A stretch of 64,000 nucleotides of DNA. Origin: an uncultured Bacteroidota bacterium. Its GTDB lineage: Bacteria > Bacteroidota > Bacteroidia > Chitinophagales > Chitinophagaceae. Shown here piece after piece: positions 32,799-42,743 of the stretch. A model generated the notes under the pieces. It saw only the letters and a list, made by a program, of their open reading frames with translations, was not told the origin of the DNA and made no database searches. The stretch's first letter is position 1. Every line of letters starts with the position of its first letter. The stretch covers positions 1 through 64,000 of the forward strand of contig CAIYLW010000080.1 in the NCBI GenBank assembly GCA_903927185.1, written 5' to 3'. The position numbers and the translations under genes were made by a program.

Positions 32799-35255
32799 AT
32801 GAAGAAAATATTTTGGCTTATCTGTTTTGTTCTTTTGGTTACTTCTCTCACTGCTCAGGAGAAAAGCTTAGAAGCGTTTAAACTAAACTCACCTATTAAA
32901 ATTGATGGAATTCTGGATGAATCAGCTTGGAAACAGGCTGCAATTGGAGATAGTTTTATTGAGAATAGTCCTAATTATGGTGCTGTTCCTAAGCATCCTA
33001 CCATTGTTAGAATTCTTTATAGCGATCAGGCTATTTATGTAGGTGCGTACCTTTATGATGATCCTAAGAAAATTCGTAAACAACTTACAGCTCGTGATGG
33101 TGAACAGCGGCAGGATATCGATTATTTTAGTGTTTTCTTTGATACGTATAATGATAATCAAAACGGGTATCAGTTTTTGGTTACTGCTAGAAATGTGCAA
33201 ACAGATGGCAGATTAGTTGCTAACAAAGTTTCTCAGTTTGGTTTACCTACAGATTATAGTTGGGATGCAGTATGGGAAAGCAAAGTATCTATACAAAAAG
33301 ATGGTTGGAGTGTTGAAATGAAAATTCCGTATTCCGCTTTACGATTCTCAAAAAAAGAAGTGCAAGATTGGGGAATTAATTTTCAACGTTATTCCAGAAG
33401 ATATAGCGAAAGTTCTTTTTGGAATAAAGTTGATCCTGATCAGAATGGTTTTGTAAATCAGTTTGGAAATCTTACAGCTGTTAAAAATATTGTTCCTCCT
33501 CTTCGTTTATCTTTCTTGCCTTATATCACTACTGGTGTTAGAACAACTCCTTATGCAGATGGCTCCTCAAAAACCACAATTCTGCACAATGGTGGTATGG
33601 ATGTAAAATATGGTGTTAATGAAAGCTTTACTTTGGATGCCACATTGATTCCAGACTTTGGTCAGGTTGTTTCTGATAATGTAGTTTTAAACCTAACTCC
33701 TTATGAAGTTCAATTTCAAGAAAACAGACCCTTTTTTACGGAAGGCATTGAATTATTTAATAAGGCAGGATTGTTTTATAGCAGAAGAGTAGGGGGAACT
33801 CCCACAAATTATTCGTCAGTAAATGCAATGGTAGATTCTACTCCCAGTATGCAAATTGTATCTAATCCTGGTATCACACAATTATACAACGCCACGAAGT
33901 TTTCTGGAAGAAATAAATCTAAACTGGGAATTGGTATATTCAATGCAGTAGCTGCTCAAATGAATGCCCAAGTGTTGGATAAGACTACTGGAAAAGTAAC
34001 CAAAATTGAAACAGAGCCCTTAACCAATTACAATATCATTGTATTAGATCAAGCCTTAAAAGGTAGATCATCAATTACCTTTACAAATACGAATGTTTTG
34101 CGAAGAGGGGGCTCCAGAAATGCGAATGTAAGTGGATTAGACATCAATTTATTTGATAGTGCAAACAGGTATAATTTCGCATGGAATACACGCTATAGTT
34201 CAATTACAGGATTCGACAAGTATGATGGTTTTGCCAATTATTTAAAGTTCGCTAAAATACGAGGCCACTGGCAGTATAGTATTTCAAATAATATTGAATC
34301 ACGACGATATGATCCAAACGATTTAGGTTTTTTAAGGGCGCCTAACGAATTTTCTGGGATAGGTAAAATTGGATATTATGTATTTACACCTACCAAGAAA
34401 TTCTTAAGTCAAAATTATACCCTTACTGTTTTGCCAGTTTATTTATTAACACCATTTAAATATTCAAGTAACCAATATCAAGCTAGTGCTTTTTGGTTTT
34501 TCAATAATTTCTGGGATCTAACTCTAAAGGGGATTCTTGTTCCAGATTGGCAAAAAGATTATTTTGAAATGCGTACGGAAGGTAAAGTATTGAAACGTCA
34601 ACCCTATTGGTTCACCGGTTTGAGTGGTAGTAGTGATAGTCGGAAAAGTCTTTTTGTTCGTTTCGGAATTAGCTATGCCGAGGCACCTCATTTTCCTAAC
34701 GATTCTTATCATAATTTTTTATTTGGTCCGAGATATCGATTTAATGAACACTTCAGTCTTGATTGGGAATTATCTAAAGAGCAGGATAATGGCCAATATG
34801 GTTTTGCTTTAAATGATCAGAATGGTGAGCCTGTTGCAGGACGACGTAAACACACCAATATTTCAAACATTTTAAATGCAATATATAATTTTACACCAAC
34901 GATGAATCTTACCATGCGTGCTCGTCATTATTGGAGTCAAGTTTTATATAGTAATTTCTTTACTACCGATAATAATGGAAATTATATTTCTCATGCATTT
35001 GTACCTGGACAAGATCAAAATTTCAATGTATTTAATTTGGATATGTTTTATACTTGGGATTTTAAGTACGGTAGTAAGCTGATAGTAGGATGGAAAAATG
35101 CTTTAGGAAGTGATTTCCCAATTAATGGACAATTATATAATAGGTATACTCAAAATATAGCGCAAGTTTTTCAACAGCCTCATGGGAATGAATTTAATAT
35201 CCGGCTTATTTATTATATCGATTATTTGACTTTGCAAAAGAAACCACGTGCTTAA
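32799..35255 (+). CDS. DUF5916 outer-membrane protein with CBM9-like domain
   Basis: An 818-residue protein with a signal peptide (about 1-19). Residues about 25-210 form the CBM9-like sandwich typical of DUF5916 (SPIKIDGILDESAWKQAA near 30, then YFSVFFDTYNDNQNGYQF). From about 225 the sequence turns into long alternating aromatic and polar strands ending with YNFTPTMNLTMRARHYWSQ and a terminal barrel-like strand, so the C-terminal two thirds is probably a beta-barrel in the outer membrane. A conserved FQENRPFFTEG lies near 305. The family is widespread in Bacteroidota; its function is unknown, with carbohydrate binding or transport often guessed. Confidence 0.85.
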   Translation: MKKIFWLICFVLLVTSLTAQEKSLEAFKLNSPIKIDGILDESAWKQAAIGDSFIENSPNYGAVPKHPTIVRILYSDQAIYVGAYLYDDPKKIRKQLTARDGEQRQDIDYFSVFFDTYNDNQNGYQFLVTARNVQTDGRLVANKVSQFGLPTDYSWDAVWESKVSIQKDGWSVEMKIPYSALRFSKKEVQDWGINFQRYSRRYSESSFWNKVDPDQNGFVNQFGNLTAVKNIVPPLRLSFLPYITTGVRTTPYADGSSKTTILHNGGMDVKYGVNESFTLDATLIPDFGQVVSDNVVLNLTPYEVQFQENRPFFTEGIELFNKAGLFYSRRVGGTPTNYSSVNAMVDSTPSMQIVSNPGITQLYNATKFSGRNKSKLGIGIFNAVAAQMNAQVLDKTTGKVTKIETEPLTNYNIIVLDQALKGRSSITFTNTNVLRRGGSRNANVSGLDINLFDSANRYNFAWNTRYSSITGFDKYDGFANYLKFAKIRGHWQYSISNNIESRRYDPNDLGFLRAPNEFSGIGKIGYYVFTPTKKFLSQNYTLTVLPVYLLTPFKYSSNQYQASAFWFFNNFWDLTLKGILVPDWQKDYFEMRTEGKVLKRQPYWFTGLSGSSDSRKSLFVRFGISYAEAPHFPNDSYHNFLFGPRYRFNEHFSLDWELSKEQDNGQYGFALNDQNGEPVAGRRKHTNISNILNAIYNFTPTMNLTMRARHYWSQVLYSNFFTTDNNGNYISHAFVPGQDQNFNVFNLDMFYTWDFKYGSKLIVGWKNALGSDFPINGQLYNRYTQNIAQVFQQPHGNEFNIRLIYYIDYLTLQKKPRA

Positions 35256-35310
35256 TCGGTTTGTATTTGGATAGATACAAATTAGATTCATGAAAATAAA
35301 TGTTGAGCAT

Positions 35311-35970
35311 CTATTTCTCGATTTCGATTAAGCTATTTTCTACAATTGCAATAATCCGGTTTGTCTTTTTCTTTTTTACTTTAGCAGTACCACTGAATTT
35401 ACTGAAGGCTGGGAGTATTGCAGAATACTCTGTAAAATAATAACATGGGAAGCTTAAGATTTGTTTGCCCATCCCCGAAATAGTAATGGCTGGATGAAGG
35501 TGTCCTGTGAAATAAAAAGAATTATTATTTTCAGGAATTTCTGTAGGATCATGAACAAAGTTAAAACCTTTTAAACAATAATGTTGATGAGCTATTTCTA
35601 TTCCATTTTTTTTATACCAATGATTTTCTAAGATATCGTGATTCCCTTTTACAAGTATGAAATCTGTTTTTGAAAAGTTGGCTCTGATCTTTGAAAATAA
35701 TTTCAATTCTAGATTATCTTTACTATGAAAAAGATCTCCTACAGCAATCATTTTTTTGGGCTTAAAAAAACTAATTAAATCAACCATTCTTTGAATATCT
35801 TCTTTATAAACTGCATGGGGTACTCCAATTCCGTTTTTTCGAAAATGACCCGTTTTCCCAAAATGTAAATCCGAAAGAATTAAGGCTGATTCTTTTTCCC
35901 AGAATACCGCTCTTTCTGTAGTTAACCAGAATTGTTGTTCTTGAATGGTATATGCTAAAGGGGCTGTCAT
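35311..35970 (-). CDS. pdeM: Ligase-associated DNA damage response endonuclease PdeM
   Basis: A calcineurin-like phosphoesterase of 219 residues. The metal-binding blocks appear in order: LSDLHFGKTGHFRKNG (about 32), GDLFHS near 100, VKGNHD near 125 and TGHLHP near 171. PdeM-type enzymes are encoded with a DEXH helicase, an ATP-dependent ligase and a metallo-beta-lactamase-like exonuclease and are thought to act in DNA repair. Here it lies 32 nt after the helicase on the same strand; the ligase and exonuclease are not in this window. It is the last gene of the operon. Confidence 0.9.
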   Translation of the reverse strand: MTAPLAYTIQEQQFWLTTERAVFWEKESALILSDLHFGKTGHFRKNGIGVPHAVYKEDIQRMVDLISFFKPKKMIAVGDLFHSKDNLELKLFSKIRANFSKTDFILVKGNHDILENHWYKKNGIEIAHQHYCLKGFNFVHDPTEIPENNNSFYFTGHLHPAITISGMGKQILSFPCYYFTEYSAILPAFSKFSGTAKVKKKKTNRIIAIVENSLIEIEK

Positions 35971-36002
35971 ATCTTCATAAAAAATTTATCTGTAAATATG
36001 CA

Positions 36003-38462
36003 TTAGTTCTTGTCTAATTGTTGCTGCATTTTTCTAACACGGTCTTCTAATTTTTCGGTAGACAAAGTATTGCGATTTAATCCGTCTACTGTAATGGGGA
36101 ATGCCAATGGTGTTAATTGTTTTGGAAAGCGCAAAACAATTTCACTATTCGAAATTCTTAAAAGTGCTGTTCTTAATCTTTCCTCCTCCATTTGTTGTTC
36201 CATTAATTCTCGATAAGCCTGACGCAATAAAATATTGTTGGGCTCATATTCTTCAAATACTTTAAAAAGTAATGAGGCGGAAGATTGCAAGTGCCTCGAT
36301 TTTTTGTGTTCTCCTGGAAATCCTTGAAATATTAATCCACCGACTACCGCAATATCCCTGAATTTCCGCTTAGCCATTTCTGCACTGTTGATGCTTTTTT
36401 GTATATCAAGTAATAAATTATTGGTAGTAAACATTTCCTGAACATTCCTATAGTCTAATGGAATTGGTTGGTCGCTCAATAATTCAAAACCATAATCATT
36501 CATAGCTATAGAAAAACTGATTGGTATGATTTGTCCAATTCTATATGCTATAATCGCACTCATTGCCTCGTGAACCTGCCGGCCTTCAAAAGGGTAAATC
36601 AACAAATGAAATCCATCTTTAGTTTCAATTTGCTCTATTAATAATTGATTGTCTCTTGGAATTGCTGATAATTTTTGCTGTACTTCAAATAAAGTGTGAA
36701 GACTTTTTATTTCAATTTCAGATTCATCTATCAAGGCTTTATTAAATGTTTGCCTTAACATTTTTCCTAGATTAGCCGTTAAGCTCATGCGGCCTCCATT
36801 CCAAGAAGGAACTTTCGATTTTTTGGACGTCGATTTGCGAACTAATACATCCATGTCTTTTAGCATTACTAACTCTAAATTCTTTCCTGCAAGGGTAAAA
36901 GTGTCGCCGGGTTCAAGGCGACTAATAAAATATTCTTCAATAACACCTACATACCCCCCTCCAAGAAATTTTACTTTTAGCATAGCGTCACTTACAATTG
37001 TGCCAATATGCAAGCGATGTCGCATCGCAATTTTCCGATCTGTGATTTTATATATTCCCTCTTCGATAATTACTTTATGATATTCATCGTATTGATTTAA
37101 TGCAATACCTCCCTGAGTAATATTTAATAAAACTTCATGCCATTCTTCCTGTGTGATGTCGGCATAACAATAGCAAGATCTTACTTCTTTTAAAATCGTT
37201 TCTGGTTGAAATCCATCTCCAATTGCCAGTGTACATAAATATTGAATCAACACATCAAAACATAGCAACATAGGTGTTTTTGATTCTACCTTTTGCTCTT
37301 TAATGGCTTCTTTCAGAGCAGCAGCTTCTATCAATTCTAAAGAGTGGGTTGGAAGAAAATATAGTTTACTTATTTCACCCGGCCCATGACCACTCCTGCC
37401 TGCTCTCTGCAAAAATCTTGCAATACCTTTTGGAGAGCCAACTTGTATTACTGTATCTACAGGTCTGAAATCAACCCCCAAATCAAGACTAGCGGTACAT
37501 ACTACTGCTTTTAGTTTTTGGGAATGTAATGCATCTTCAACCCAAATTCTTAGTTCTTGTTCTATGCTTCCATGATGCAAAGCAATTACGCCAGCCAGTT
37601 GAGGAGCTGCTGTTAAAATACTTTGATACCAGACTTCGCTCATACCCCTGGTATTGATAAATATCAGTGTGGTATTACTTTGTTCAATAATTGGAATGAT
37701 TCGATCTACCAGTTTAATACCTAAATGTCCAGCCCAGGGATAGTTATCAATTTCTTCAGGGATAATGGATACTACTTCAATTCTTTTATCCATTCTAGCA
37801 CGGATGATACTGCCTTTTTTATGAAGGGGAGACATCAGCACATTTTTTGCTTCTTCTAAATTTCCAATCGTGGCAGAGATGCCCCAAATAGCGAGTTTAT
37901 TTTTCGAAGCGCCAATGAGTCTGCTTATTGCCAATTCAACCTGTACGCCACGTTTACTGCCTAATAGTTCATGCCACTCATCAACTGCAATGAATTTTAG
38001 TTTACTGAGATTTTCAGAATAATTTTTTTGAGCCAGCATTAATTGTAAGCTCTCTGGTGTGATGATGAGTATTTCTGGAAGATTATTTTTTTGTTTTTTA
38101 CGTTCATCCGAACTGGTATCCCCATTTCTAATTGCAACTTTCCAGGGGATATTTACTTCAGTAAGTACTGCCTCCATGGCACGACCAATATCTTTAGCCA
38201 ATGCCCTTAATGGAGAAATCCAAATAAGTTGTAAACGATTATTCTTTGAAATTTGATAAGCGTCGGGGTGCTCATTAATATATTGAATAAGCACTCCTAA
38301 AAAAACTGAAAAGGTTTTGCCACACCCTGTTGGCGCATTTACCAAACCACTTTCTTGTTTTAATATTTTATCCCAACACGCTTCCTGAAAATCGAATGGA
38401 TGAAAGTTTTTAGCTTTCATCCATTCATGAATGATTTGATATCCCTTCGTTTTTTGCAGCAT
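36003..38462 (-). CDS. Ligase-associated DNA damage response DEXH-box helicase (Lhr-like)
   Basis: An 819-residue superfamily 2 helicase. Walker A is APTGCGKT near residue 41, motif II is VDEWHELLG (DEWH) near 155, motif III SATIGN near 194 and motif VI QRAGRSGHGPGE near 350. The C-terminal half has the winged-helix and DUF4145-like Lhr domains seen in this family. It unwinds DNA from a single-stranded end, and in bacteria is linked to repair with PdeM and a dedicated ligase. Its start is 9 nt after the stop of a 99-residue gene, so it seems to belong to one operon with that gene and a holin-like protein. Confidence 0.9.
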   Translation of the reverse strand: MLQKTKGYQIIHEWMKAKNFHPFDFQEACWDKILKQESGLVNAPTGCGKTFSVFLGVLIQYINEHPDAYQISKNNRLQLIWISPLRALAKDIGRAMEAVLTEVNIPWKVAIRNGDTSSDERKKQKNNLPEILIITPESLQLMLAQKNYSENLSKLKFIAVDEWHELLGSKRGVQVELAISRLIGASKNKLAIWGISATIGNLEEAKNVLMSPLHKKGSIIRARMDKRIEVVSIIPEEIDNYPWAGHLGIKLVDRIIPIIEQSNTTLIFINTRGMSEVWYQSILTAAPQLAGVIALHHGSIEQELRIWVEDALHSQKLKAVVCTASLDLGVDFRPVDTVIQVGSPKGIARFLQRAGRSGHGPGEISKLYFLPTHSLELIEAAALKEAIKEQKVESKTPMLLCFDVLIQYLCTLAIGDGFQPETILKEVRSCYCYADITQEEWHEVLLNITQGGIALNQYDEYHKVIIEEGIYKITDRKIAMRHRLHIGTIVSDAMLKVKFLGGGYVGVIEEYFISRLEPGDTFTLAGKNLELVMLKDMDVLVRKSTSKKSKVPSWNGGRMSLTANLGKMLRQTFNKALIDESEIEIKSLHTLFEVQQKLSAIPRDNQLLIEQIETKDGFHLLIYPFEGRQVHEAMSAIIAYRIGQIIPISFSIAMNDYGFELLSDQPIPLDYRNVQEMFTTNNLLLDIQKSINSAEMAKRKFRDIAVVGGLIFQGFPGEHKKSRHLQSSASLLFKVFEEYEPNNILLRQAYRELMEQQMEEERLRTALLRISNSEIVLRFPKQLTPLAFPITVDGLNRNTLSTEKLEDRVRKMQQQLDKN

Positions 38463-38471
38463 CGATAAAAT

Positions 38472-38771
38472 CTATTCTACTATTTTATTGATCAATTTTA
38501 CAACCAAATTTTCTAGTTTAACAGCTAATCGTTCTGCAGTTTTTCCAATTGTATTATTGAACTCAGGAATTTTGAAAAGCCAATATAAAAAACTTGCTCT
38601 TCCCTCTAATTTCGCTTTATGTAGAATACTAGTGCGAAGAATACTTCCAAAATCTGATTTTAAGTATTGCCAATTGTGATGTAGCTGATTTTGTAATTGC
38701 AGTTCTTTATTTTCTAATTCTGCAATATAATCATTCAGGCTTTTGATATTTTTAATTTTATGCTTCTTCAT
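38472..38771 (-). CDS. Hypothetical protein of 99 residues, partner of holin-like gene
   Basis: A soluble, Lys- and Glu-rich protein with a probable coiled coil near the N-terminus (about 10-45, IAELENKELQLQNQL) and a second amphipathic helix at the C-terminus (ERLAVKLENLVVKLINKIV). It overlaps the preceding holin-like gene by 14 nt and is 9 nt ahead of the helicase. I do not recognise a family. Pairs of a small membrane protein and a coiled-coil partner are common in Bacteroidota. Confidence 0.65.
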   Translation of the reverse strand: MKKHKIKNIKSLNDYIAELENKELQLQNQLHHNWQYLKSDFGSILRTSILHKAKLEGRASFLYWLFKIPEFNNTIGKTAERLAVKLENLVVKLINKIVE

Positions 38772-39123
38772 GTTCCCTTGTTTGTTCCCTAACCATGATG
38801 CGAATAATGGGATTGATGAATAATTGTTTTCTCGCGAGTATTAATACTAAGGTAATTACAATTAGTATTCCTGTTGTTGCAGCAAACCCCAGTACATAGT
38901 TATTTAAAATACTGGAAAGCCATAATCCTAAGGTTATGCCTGAAAAGAATAAAATTAATAAGGTTAAAAATGCAAGTATTACTAACCAGATAATAATACC
39001 CCCGATGCTTGAACTTTTTCGAATGAATTTTAAATTAAATAATTCAATCTTCAATTCAATATATTCTTGCAGGGTCTTTTTGTTTTCTTCTAGAAATTGC
39101 CAAATATCAGGTGTGTTTTCCAT
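38758..39123 (-). CDS. Phage holin family (Holin-X superfamily III-like) membrane protein
   Basis: A 121-residue protein with an N-terminal amphipathic helix (LQEYIELKIELFNLKFIRKSS, about 15-37), two membrane helices (about 41-64 and 76-98) and a charged tail. This pattern is that of the Actinobacterial Holin-X or PF07332 group, which is chromosomal and rarely phage-related. The name does not imply lysis. It starts a minus-strand run with the 99-residue protein, the helicase and PdeM. Confidence 0.75.
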   Translation of the reverse strand: MENTPDIWQFLEENKKTLQEYIELKIELFNLKFIRKSSSIGGIIIWLVILAFLTLLILFFSGITLGLWLSSILNNYVLGFAATTGILIVITLVLILARKQLFINPIIRIMVREQTREHEEA

Positions 39124-39191
39124 AAACGCTGATTATAACATGAAGTTACAACAATCAGCATGGATAGCCTATTAATTAGGTTCTTTTAACA

Positions 39192-40361
39192 TTAGACGAC
39201 CAGCTTTAATTGTCCGTCTACTTTTTTGATGAAATAAAGTTTCCTATTTTCCCAATAGTCGGGGTCTTTATTTTCTTTTTTGAATTTAACTGGTTGAATG
39301 TCGTAATCGTTGAAGAGTTTGAATGACTTATCAGATAAATTATGAATTAAATTATCTCTATGTTTTATCCAAAGCTTTGTAAAGTGATAGAATGATTCAT
39401 AGCCTTTGAATACTAAGTCACTTGGTCTTGATAAAAATTTAATCCGGTATTTGTTACTTAAATACAAACCAAGTTTATCAGTTCTGGGATAATTGTAAGG
39501 GCTTGTATAAAGAACATCAACAGCTTTAAAATCGGGTTTTACTAAATCTCTAAATCCATCCCAATTTGGCATACCAATCACTTGAGTTGAGTAATTGAGG
39601 TTCGCACTTAATGTTTTCATCACAGACATGGCAAACCCTTCATTAAGTGTGCCACATACTACTATGTTTTGACGGTTACTGTCTAATTTAATCAGCAAAT
39701 CCGTTGTAATGAAGCTGTCGATTAATTCAACTGTCTTTACTCTTAATGGAATTGATGGAGTTCTCTTATTATTATCAGTAAAATAAGATTGGATCAAATC
39801 TTCCATTTGTCCTTGTTTTTTTACCCAAACAATATTACTAGTTGCATATGTTTTTTGTAAATACTTATACAATGCATCAGTATGTGTTTTTAATGTAGAA
39901 TTTATCAAGACAAAATAGGGGCTTTCGATAATTCCTCCATCATTGGGAAATGTTTCTGATATTAAAGGGATTTTATTAGTCTGTGAAAAGTCTGCAAGTA
40001 TTTTTATTTCTGCTCTGTTATTGAATGATGCAATTATTAATGAAAAAGATTTTGAAACCGGTTTTTCTAAAATTACGTTTAAGGGTTCTGATGCACTTTT
40101 TGTATCGTAAAAAAATACTTCAGCATTCACTCCTTCCGCATTGAGTGAATCAATAGCCATCATAACTCCATTGTAAAATTCAAGCCCGGGCAAATTGCTT
40201 TTAGAAATAGTATTGCCTAGCTTGTAAGTATTATCTGTAAATGCAGAATCCATATAAAAGGGAGCAAAAACGCCAACTTTTACAACAGAACGCGTTTGAG
40301 AAGTTACATAAGATGATATGCAATTGCCCAAGATCAACAGTAAGATAAATGGTAGACGCAT
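39192..40361 (-). CDS. Periplasmic-binding-protein-fold (type 1) protein
   Basis: An exported protein of 389 residues (signal about 1-21, ending VTSQ). The type 1 periplasmic binding fold is seen in VKVGVFAPFYMDSAF near 28, LEFYNGVMMAIDSLN near 62 and the second lobe VYTSPYNYPRTDKLG near 290. Bacteroidota often place such a gene beside guaA, and many copies carry LysM repeats; this one has none. No transporter genes are near, so it is not a typical ABC component. The ligand is unknown. It begins 18 nt after the guaA stop. Confidence 0.75.
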   Translation of the reverse strand: MRLPFILLLILGNCISSYVTSQTRSVVKVGVFAPFYMDSAFTDNTYKLGNTISKSNLPGLEFYNGVMMAIDSLNAEGVNAEVFFYDTKSASEPLNVILEKPVSKSFSLIIASFNNRAEIKILADFSQTNKIPLISETFPNDGGIIESPYFVLINSTLKTHTDALYKYLQKTYATSNIVWVKKQGQMEDLIQSYFTDNNKRTPSIPLRVKTVELIDSFITTDLLIKLDSNRQNIVVCGTLNEGFAMSVMKTLSANLNYSTQVIGMPNWDGFRDLVKPDFKAVDVLYTSPYNYPRTDKLGLYLSNKYRIKFLSRPSDLVFKGYESFYHFTKLWIKHRDNLIHNLSDKSFKLFNDYDIQPVKFKKENKDPDYWENRKLYFIKKVDGQLKLVV

Positions 40362-40379
40362 GATAGCTATTTTATAAAA

Positions 40380-41915
40380 TTATTCCCATTCAATAGTAGC
40401 TGGCGGCTTACTGCTGATATCGTAAACTACTCTGTTAATTCCTCTCACATTATTGATTATCTCGTTAGAAATATCAGCTAGGAATTCATAAGGCAAGTGA
40501 GCCCAATCAGCGGTCATGCCATCCACAGATGTAACTGCTCTTAATGCCACTGTAAATTCATAAGTTCTTTCGTCGCCCATGACACCTACGCTTTTTACAG
40601 GTAACAAAATCGTGCCGGCCTGCCAAACAGCATTATATAAATTAGCTTTTTTCAAACCCTGAATATAAATATCATCTGCAGCTTGTAATAATGCTACTTT
40701 TTCTTCGGTAATATCTCCAAGGATACGAATCGCTAATCCTGGTCCAGGAAAAGGATGACGGTTAATCATTTCACTTGGTATTCCTAATTCTAATCCAACT
40801 CTTCTTACTTCATCCTTAAATAAAGATCTTAGTGGTTCCACTAACTCTAATTTCATGCTATCGGGTAAACCTCCAACATTGTGATGTGATTTTATAGTTT
40901 GAGAAGGGCCGTGCACACTAACACTTTCAATTACATCAGGATAAATGGTTCCCTGTCCGAGCATTTCAATGCCAGTTAGCGTTTTAGCTTCCTGATCAAA
41001 AATGTCGATAAAGCCTTTGCCAATTATTTTTCTTTTTTCCTCGGGATCAGATTTTCCAGCAAGAGCCGAGTAAAAATGATTTTTTGCATCAACTCCTTTT
41101 ACATTTAATCCAAGTGCTTTATACATCTCTAATACCTGTTCAAACTCCCCCTTGCGTAAAACGCCATTATCTACGAATATGCCATAAAGGTTCGATCCAA
41201 TTGCTTTTGTAATAAGTGTTGCGGCAACGGTACTGTCTACCCCACCACTCAAAGCCATAATTACTTTACGATTGCCAATTTTTTCTTTCAGTGCGGTTAC
41301 AGTTTCACTAATAAAATGGGCGGCTGTCCACTGAGCATCACATCCACAGATGCTGACCAAGAAATTCTTAATAATTTTCTTTCCTTCTGTTGAATGATAC
41401 ACTTCCGGATGAAATTGTAATCCGTAAAGTGGTTTTGAATCAGTAGTGTTTTTTTTAAATGCAGCGATAGGAATGCTATCTGTTGTTGCCAAAACTTCGA
41501 ATCCTTCTGGTAATGAAACGATGGAATCACTATGGCTCATCCATACTTGAGAATTATTTGAAATGCCATTCAAAAGGATATCTGCCTTGCCAATTTGCAT
41601 TTTGGCACGACCGTATTCTCGCTTATTTGATTTATCAACTCTTCCACCATATTCTTTAGCTGTTAACTGAGCCCCATAACAAACTCCTAGAACTGGTAAT
41701 TGCTTTACAATTTCGGGGATGTCTACAGTAGGTGCATTTTCCTCGTTAACACTAAATGGCGATCCGCTTAGTATGATTCCTTTTAAACCTGGCTCGAATT
41801 CGAATGATTTATGAAAGGGAATAATTTCACAATACACATTGGCTTCTCTTACAGCCCGGGCAATTAGTTGGGTATACTGACTGCCAAAATCGAGGATAAG
41901 TATCTTTTCTGTCAT
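40380..41915 (-). CDS. guaA: GMP synthase (glutamine-hydrolysing)
   Basis: A two-domain enzyme of 511 residues that aminates XMP to GMP. The glutaminase domain has the nucleophile Cys in [10 protein letters not shown] (about 79) and His and Glu in [10 protein letters not shown] (about 168). The ATP-pyrophosphatase domain has the P-loop [14 protein letters not shown] near 220, and the C-terminal dimer domain ends [11 protein letters not shown]. It is cytoplasmic and complete. A TACCTTCG box (41920-41927) stands 4 nt before its start. Confidence 0.97.
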   Translation of the reverse strand: MTEKILILDFGSQYTQLIARAVREANVYCEIIPFHKSFEFEPGLKGIILSGSPFSVNEENAPTVDIPEIVKQLPVLGVCYGAQLTAKEYGGRVDKSNKREYGRAKMQIGKADILLNGISNNSQVWMSHSDSIVSLPEGFEVLATTDSIPIAAFKKNTTDSKPLYGLQFHPEVYHSTEGKKIIKNFLVSICGCDAQWTAAHFISETVTALKEKIGNRKVIMALSGGVDSTVAATLITKAIGSNLYGIFVDNGVLRKGEFEQVLEMYKALGLNVKGVDAKNHFYSALAGKSDPEEKRKIIGKGFIDIFDQEAKTLTGIEMLGQGTIYPDVIESVSVHGPSQTIKSHHNVGGLPDSMKLELVEPLRSLFKDEVRRVGLELGIPSEMINRHPFPGPGLAIRILGDITEEKVALLQAADDIYIQGLKKANLYNAVWQAGTILLPVKSVGVMGDERTYEFTVALRAVTSVDGMTADWAHLPYEFLADISNEIINNVRGINRVVYDISSKPPATIEWE

Positions 41916-41919
41916 GCTG

Positions 41920-41927
41920 CGAAGGTA
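41920..41927 (-). promoter_or_regulatory. guaA minus-7 box candidate
   Basis: TACCTTCG on the minus strand (one mismatch to TAnnTTTG) ends 4 nt before the ATG, which would give an almost leaderless mRNA. Confidence 0.35.
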
Positions 41928-42032
41928 ATTGAAATTTCTATGGTGATGTAACAGGATAAGTGGTTCGATTATTTTAAATGTGGATAGCTCCCTTGGGGGG
42001 ATTTGTTTAACTTGCTTTTACAAAACAAAACC

Positions 42033-42743
42033 ATGAAACAGCTTATCGTAATCCTATTGGCCCTCGTAATATTTTCTTCCTGCAGATTTAGGCATGTACA
42101 AGGAAATGGGGTAATAACTACTGAAACAAGAACAGCTAGTAAAGCCAATCACATTAAAATGGAGGGTAATTTTGATATAGAAATAACACAGGGTCCAACA
42201 GTTAGCGTAAAAATTGAGGGGGATGAGAACCTATTGCCTTATTTTATTGTGGAGGATAGGGGTGGTTATTTAGTGGTAAAATCTAGAGATTATTTTAGCT
42301 ATTCTTCTACCGAAGGCATTAAAGTGTTTATCACTACTCCCAATTTGGAAGAAGTGATTTTAGCGGGAAGTGGTAATATAACCGGCAAATCTAAATTCAC
42401 GGGTTCAGATAAATTATTACTTAAAATTGCGGGTTCTGGTGATATTAAAATGGATGTGAATACACCCAACGTTTTGTCTGAAATTGCAGGTACTGGTTCA
42501 ATTACCCTTAGCGGAGAAACGAAAGACGAGACCATAAAAATTGCAGGTGTTGGAGAATATCGAGCTGCTGATTTAAAAGCCGAAAATGCCAAAGTACATA
42601 TCGCTGGAAGTGGCGATGTGAAAGTATTTGCCGCCTTGCAATTAGATGTAAATATAGCGGGATCAGGTTCGGTATATTATAAGGGAAGCCCGAATGTGAA
42701 ACAAAAAGTAGCGGGTTCTGGTGAGGTGAAGAAAGTAGAATAA
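42033..42743 (+). CDS. GIN-domain (DUF2807) lipoprotein
   Basis: A 236-residue protein with a lipoprotein signal (lipobox FSSC, about residue 17 from the ATG at 42033; a TTG at 42003 is less likely). After RNGVITTETR-like opening residues, the DUF2807 putative auto-transporter adhesin (GIN) domain forms a right-handed beta-solenoid. Its turns repeat GSG or GTG with spacing near 17-22 residues (LAGSGNITG, IAGSGDIKM, IAGTGSITL, IAGSGDVKV, IAGSGSVYY, VAGSGEVKK). It is common on the Bacteroidota surface; binding partners are unknown. Confidence 0.85.
   Translation: MKQLIVILLALVIFSSCRFRHVQGNGVITTETRTASKANHIKMEGNFDIEITQGPTVSVKIEGDENLLPYFIVEDRGGYLVVKSRDYFSYSSTEGIKVFITTPNLEEVILAGSGNITGKSKFTGSDKLLLKIAGSGDIKMDVNTPNVLSEIAGTGSITLSGETKDETIKIAGVGEYRAADLKAENAKVHIAGSGDVKVFAALQLDVNIAGSGSVYYKGSPNVKQKVAGSGEVKKVE

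Noticed and set aside
36787-37080. 97-codon frame on the plus strand inside the helicase gene
   Set aside because: Antisense to a conserved helicase and without protein-like composition.
38758-39123. Holin-like gene as a sign of a prophage
   Set aside because: No capsid, terminase, integrase or lysin genes are near, and this holin group is usually chromosomal.
42299-42592. 97-codon minus-strand frame inside the GIN lipoprotein gene
   Set aside because: It mirrors the Gly/Ser repeats of the real gene in another frame; no start signal or family match.
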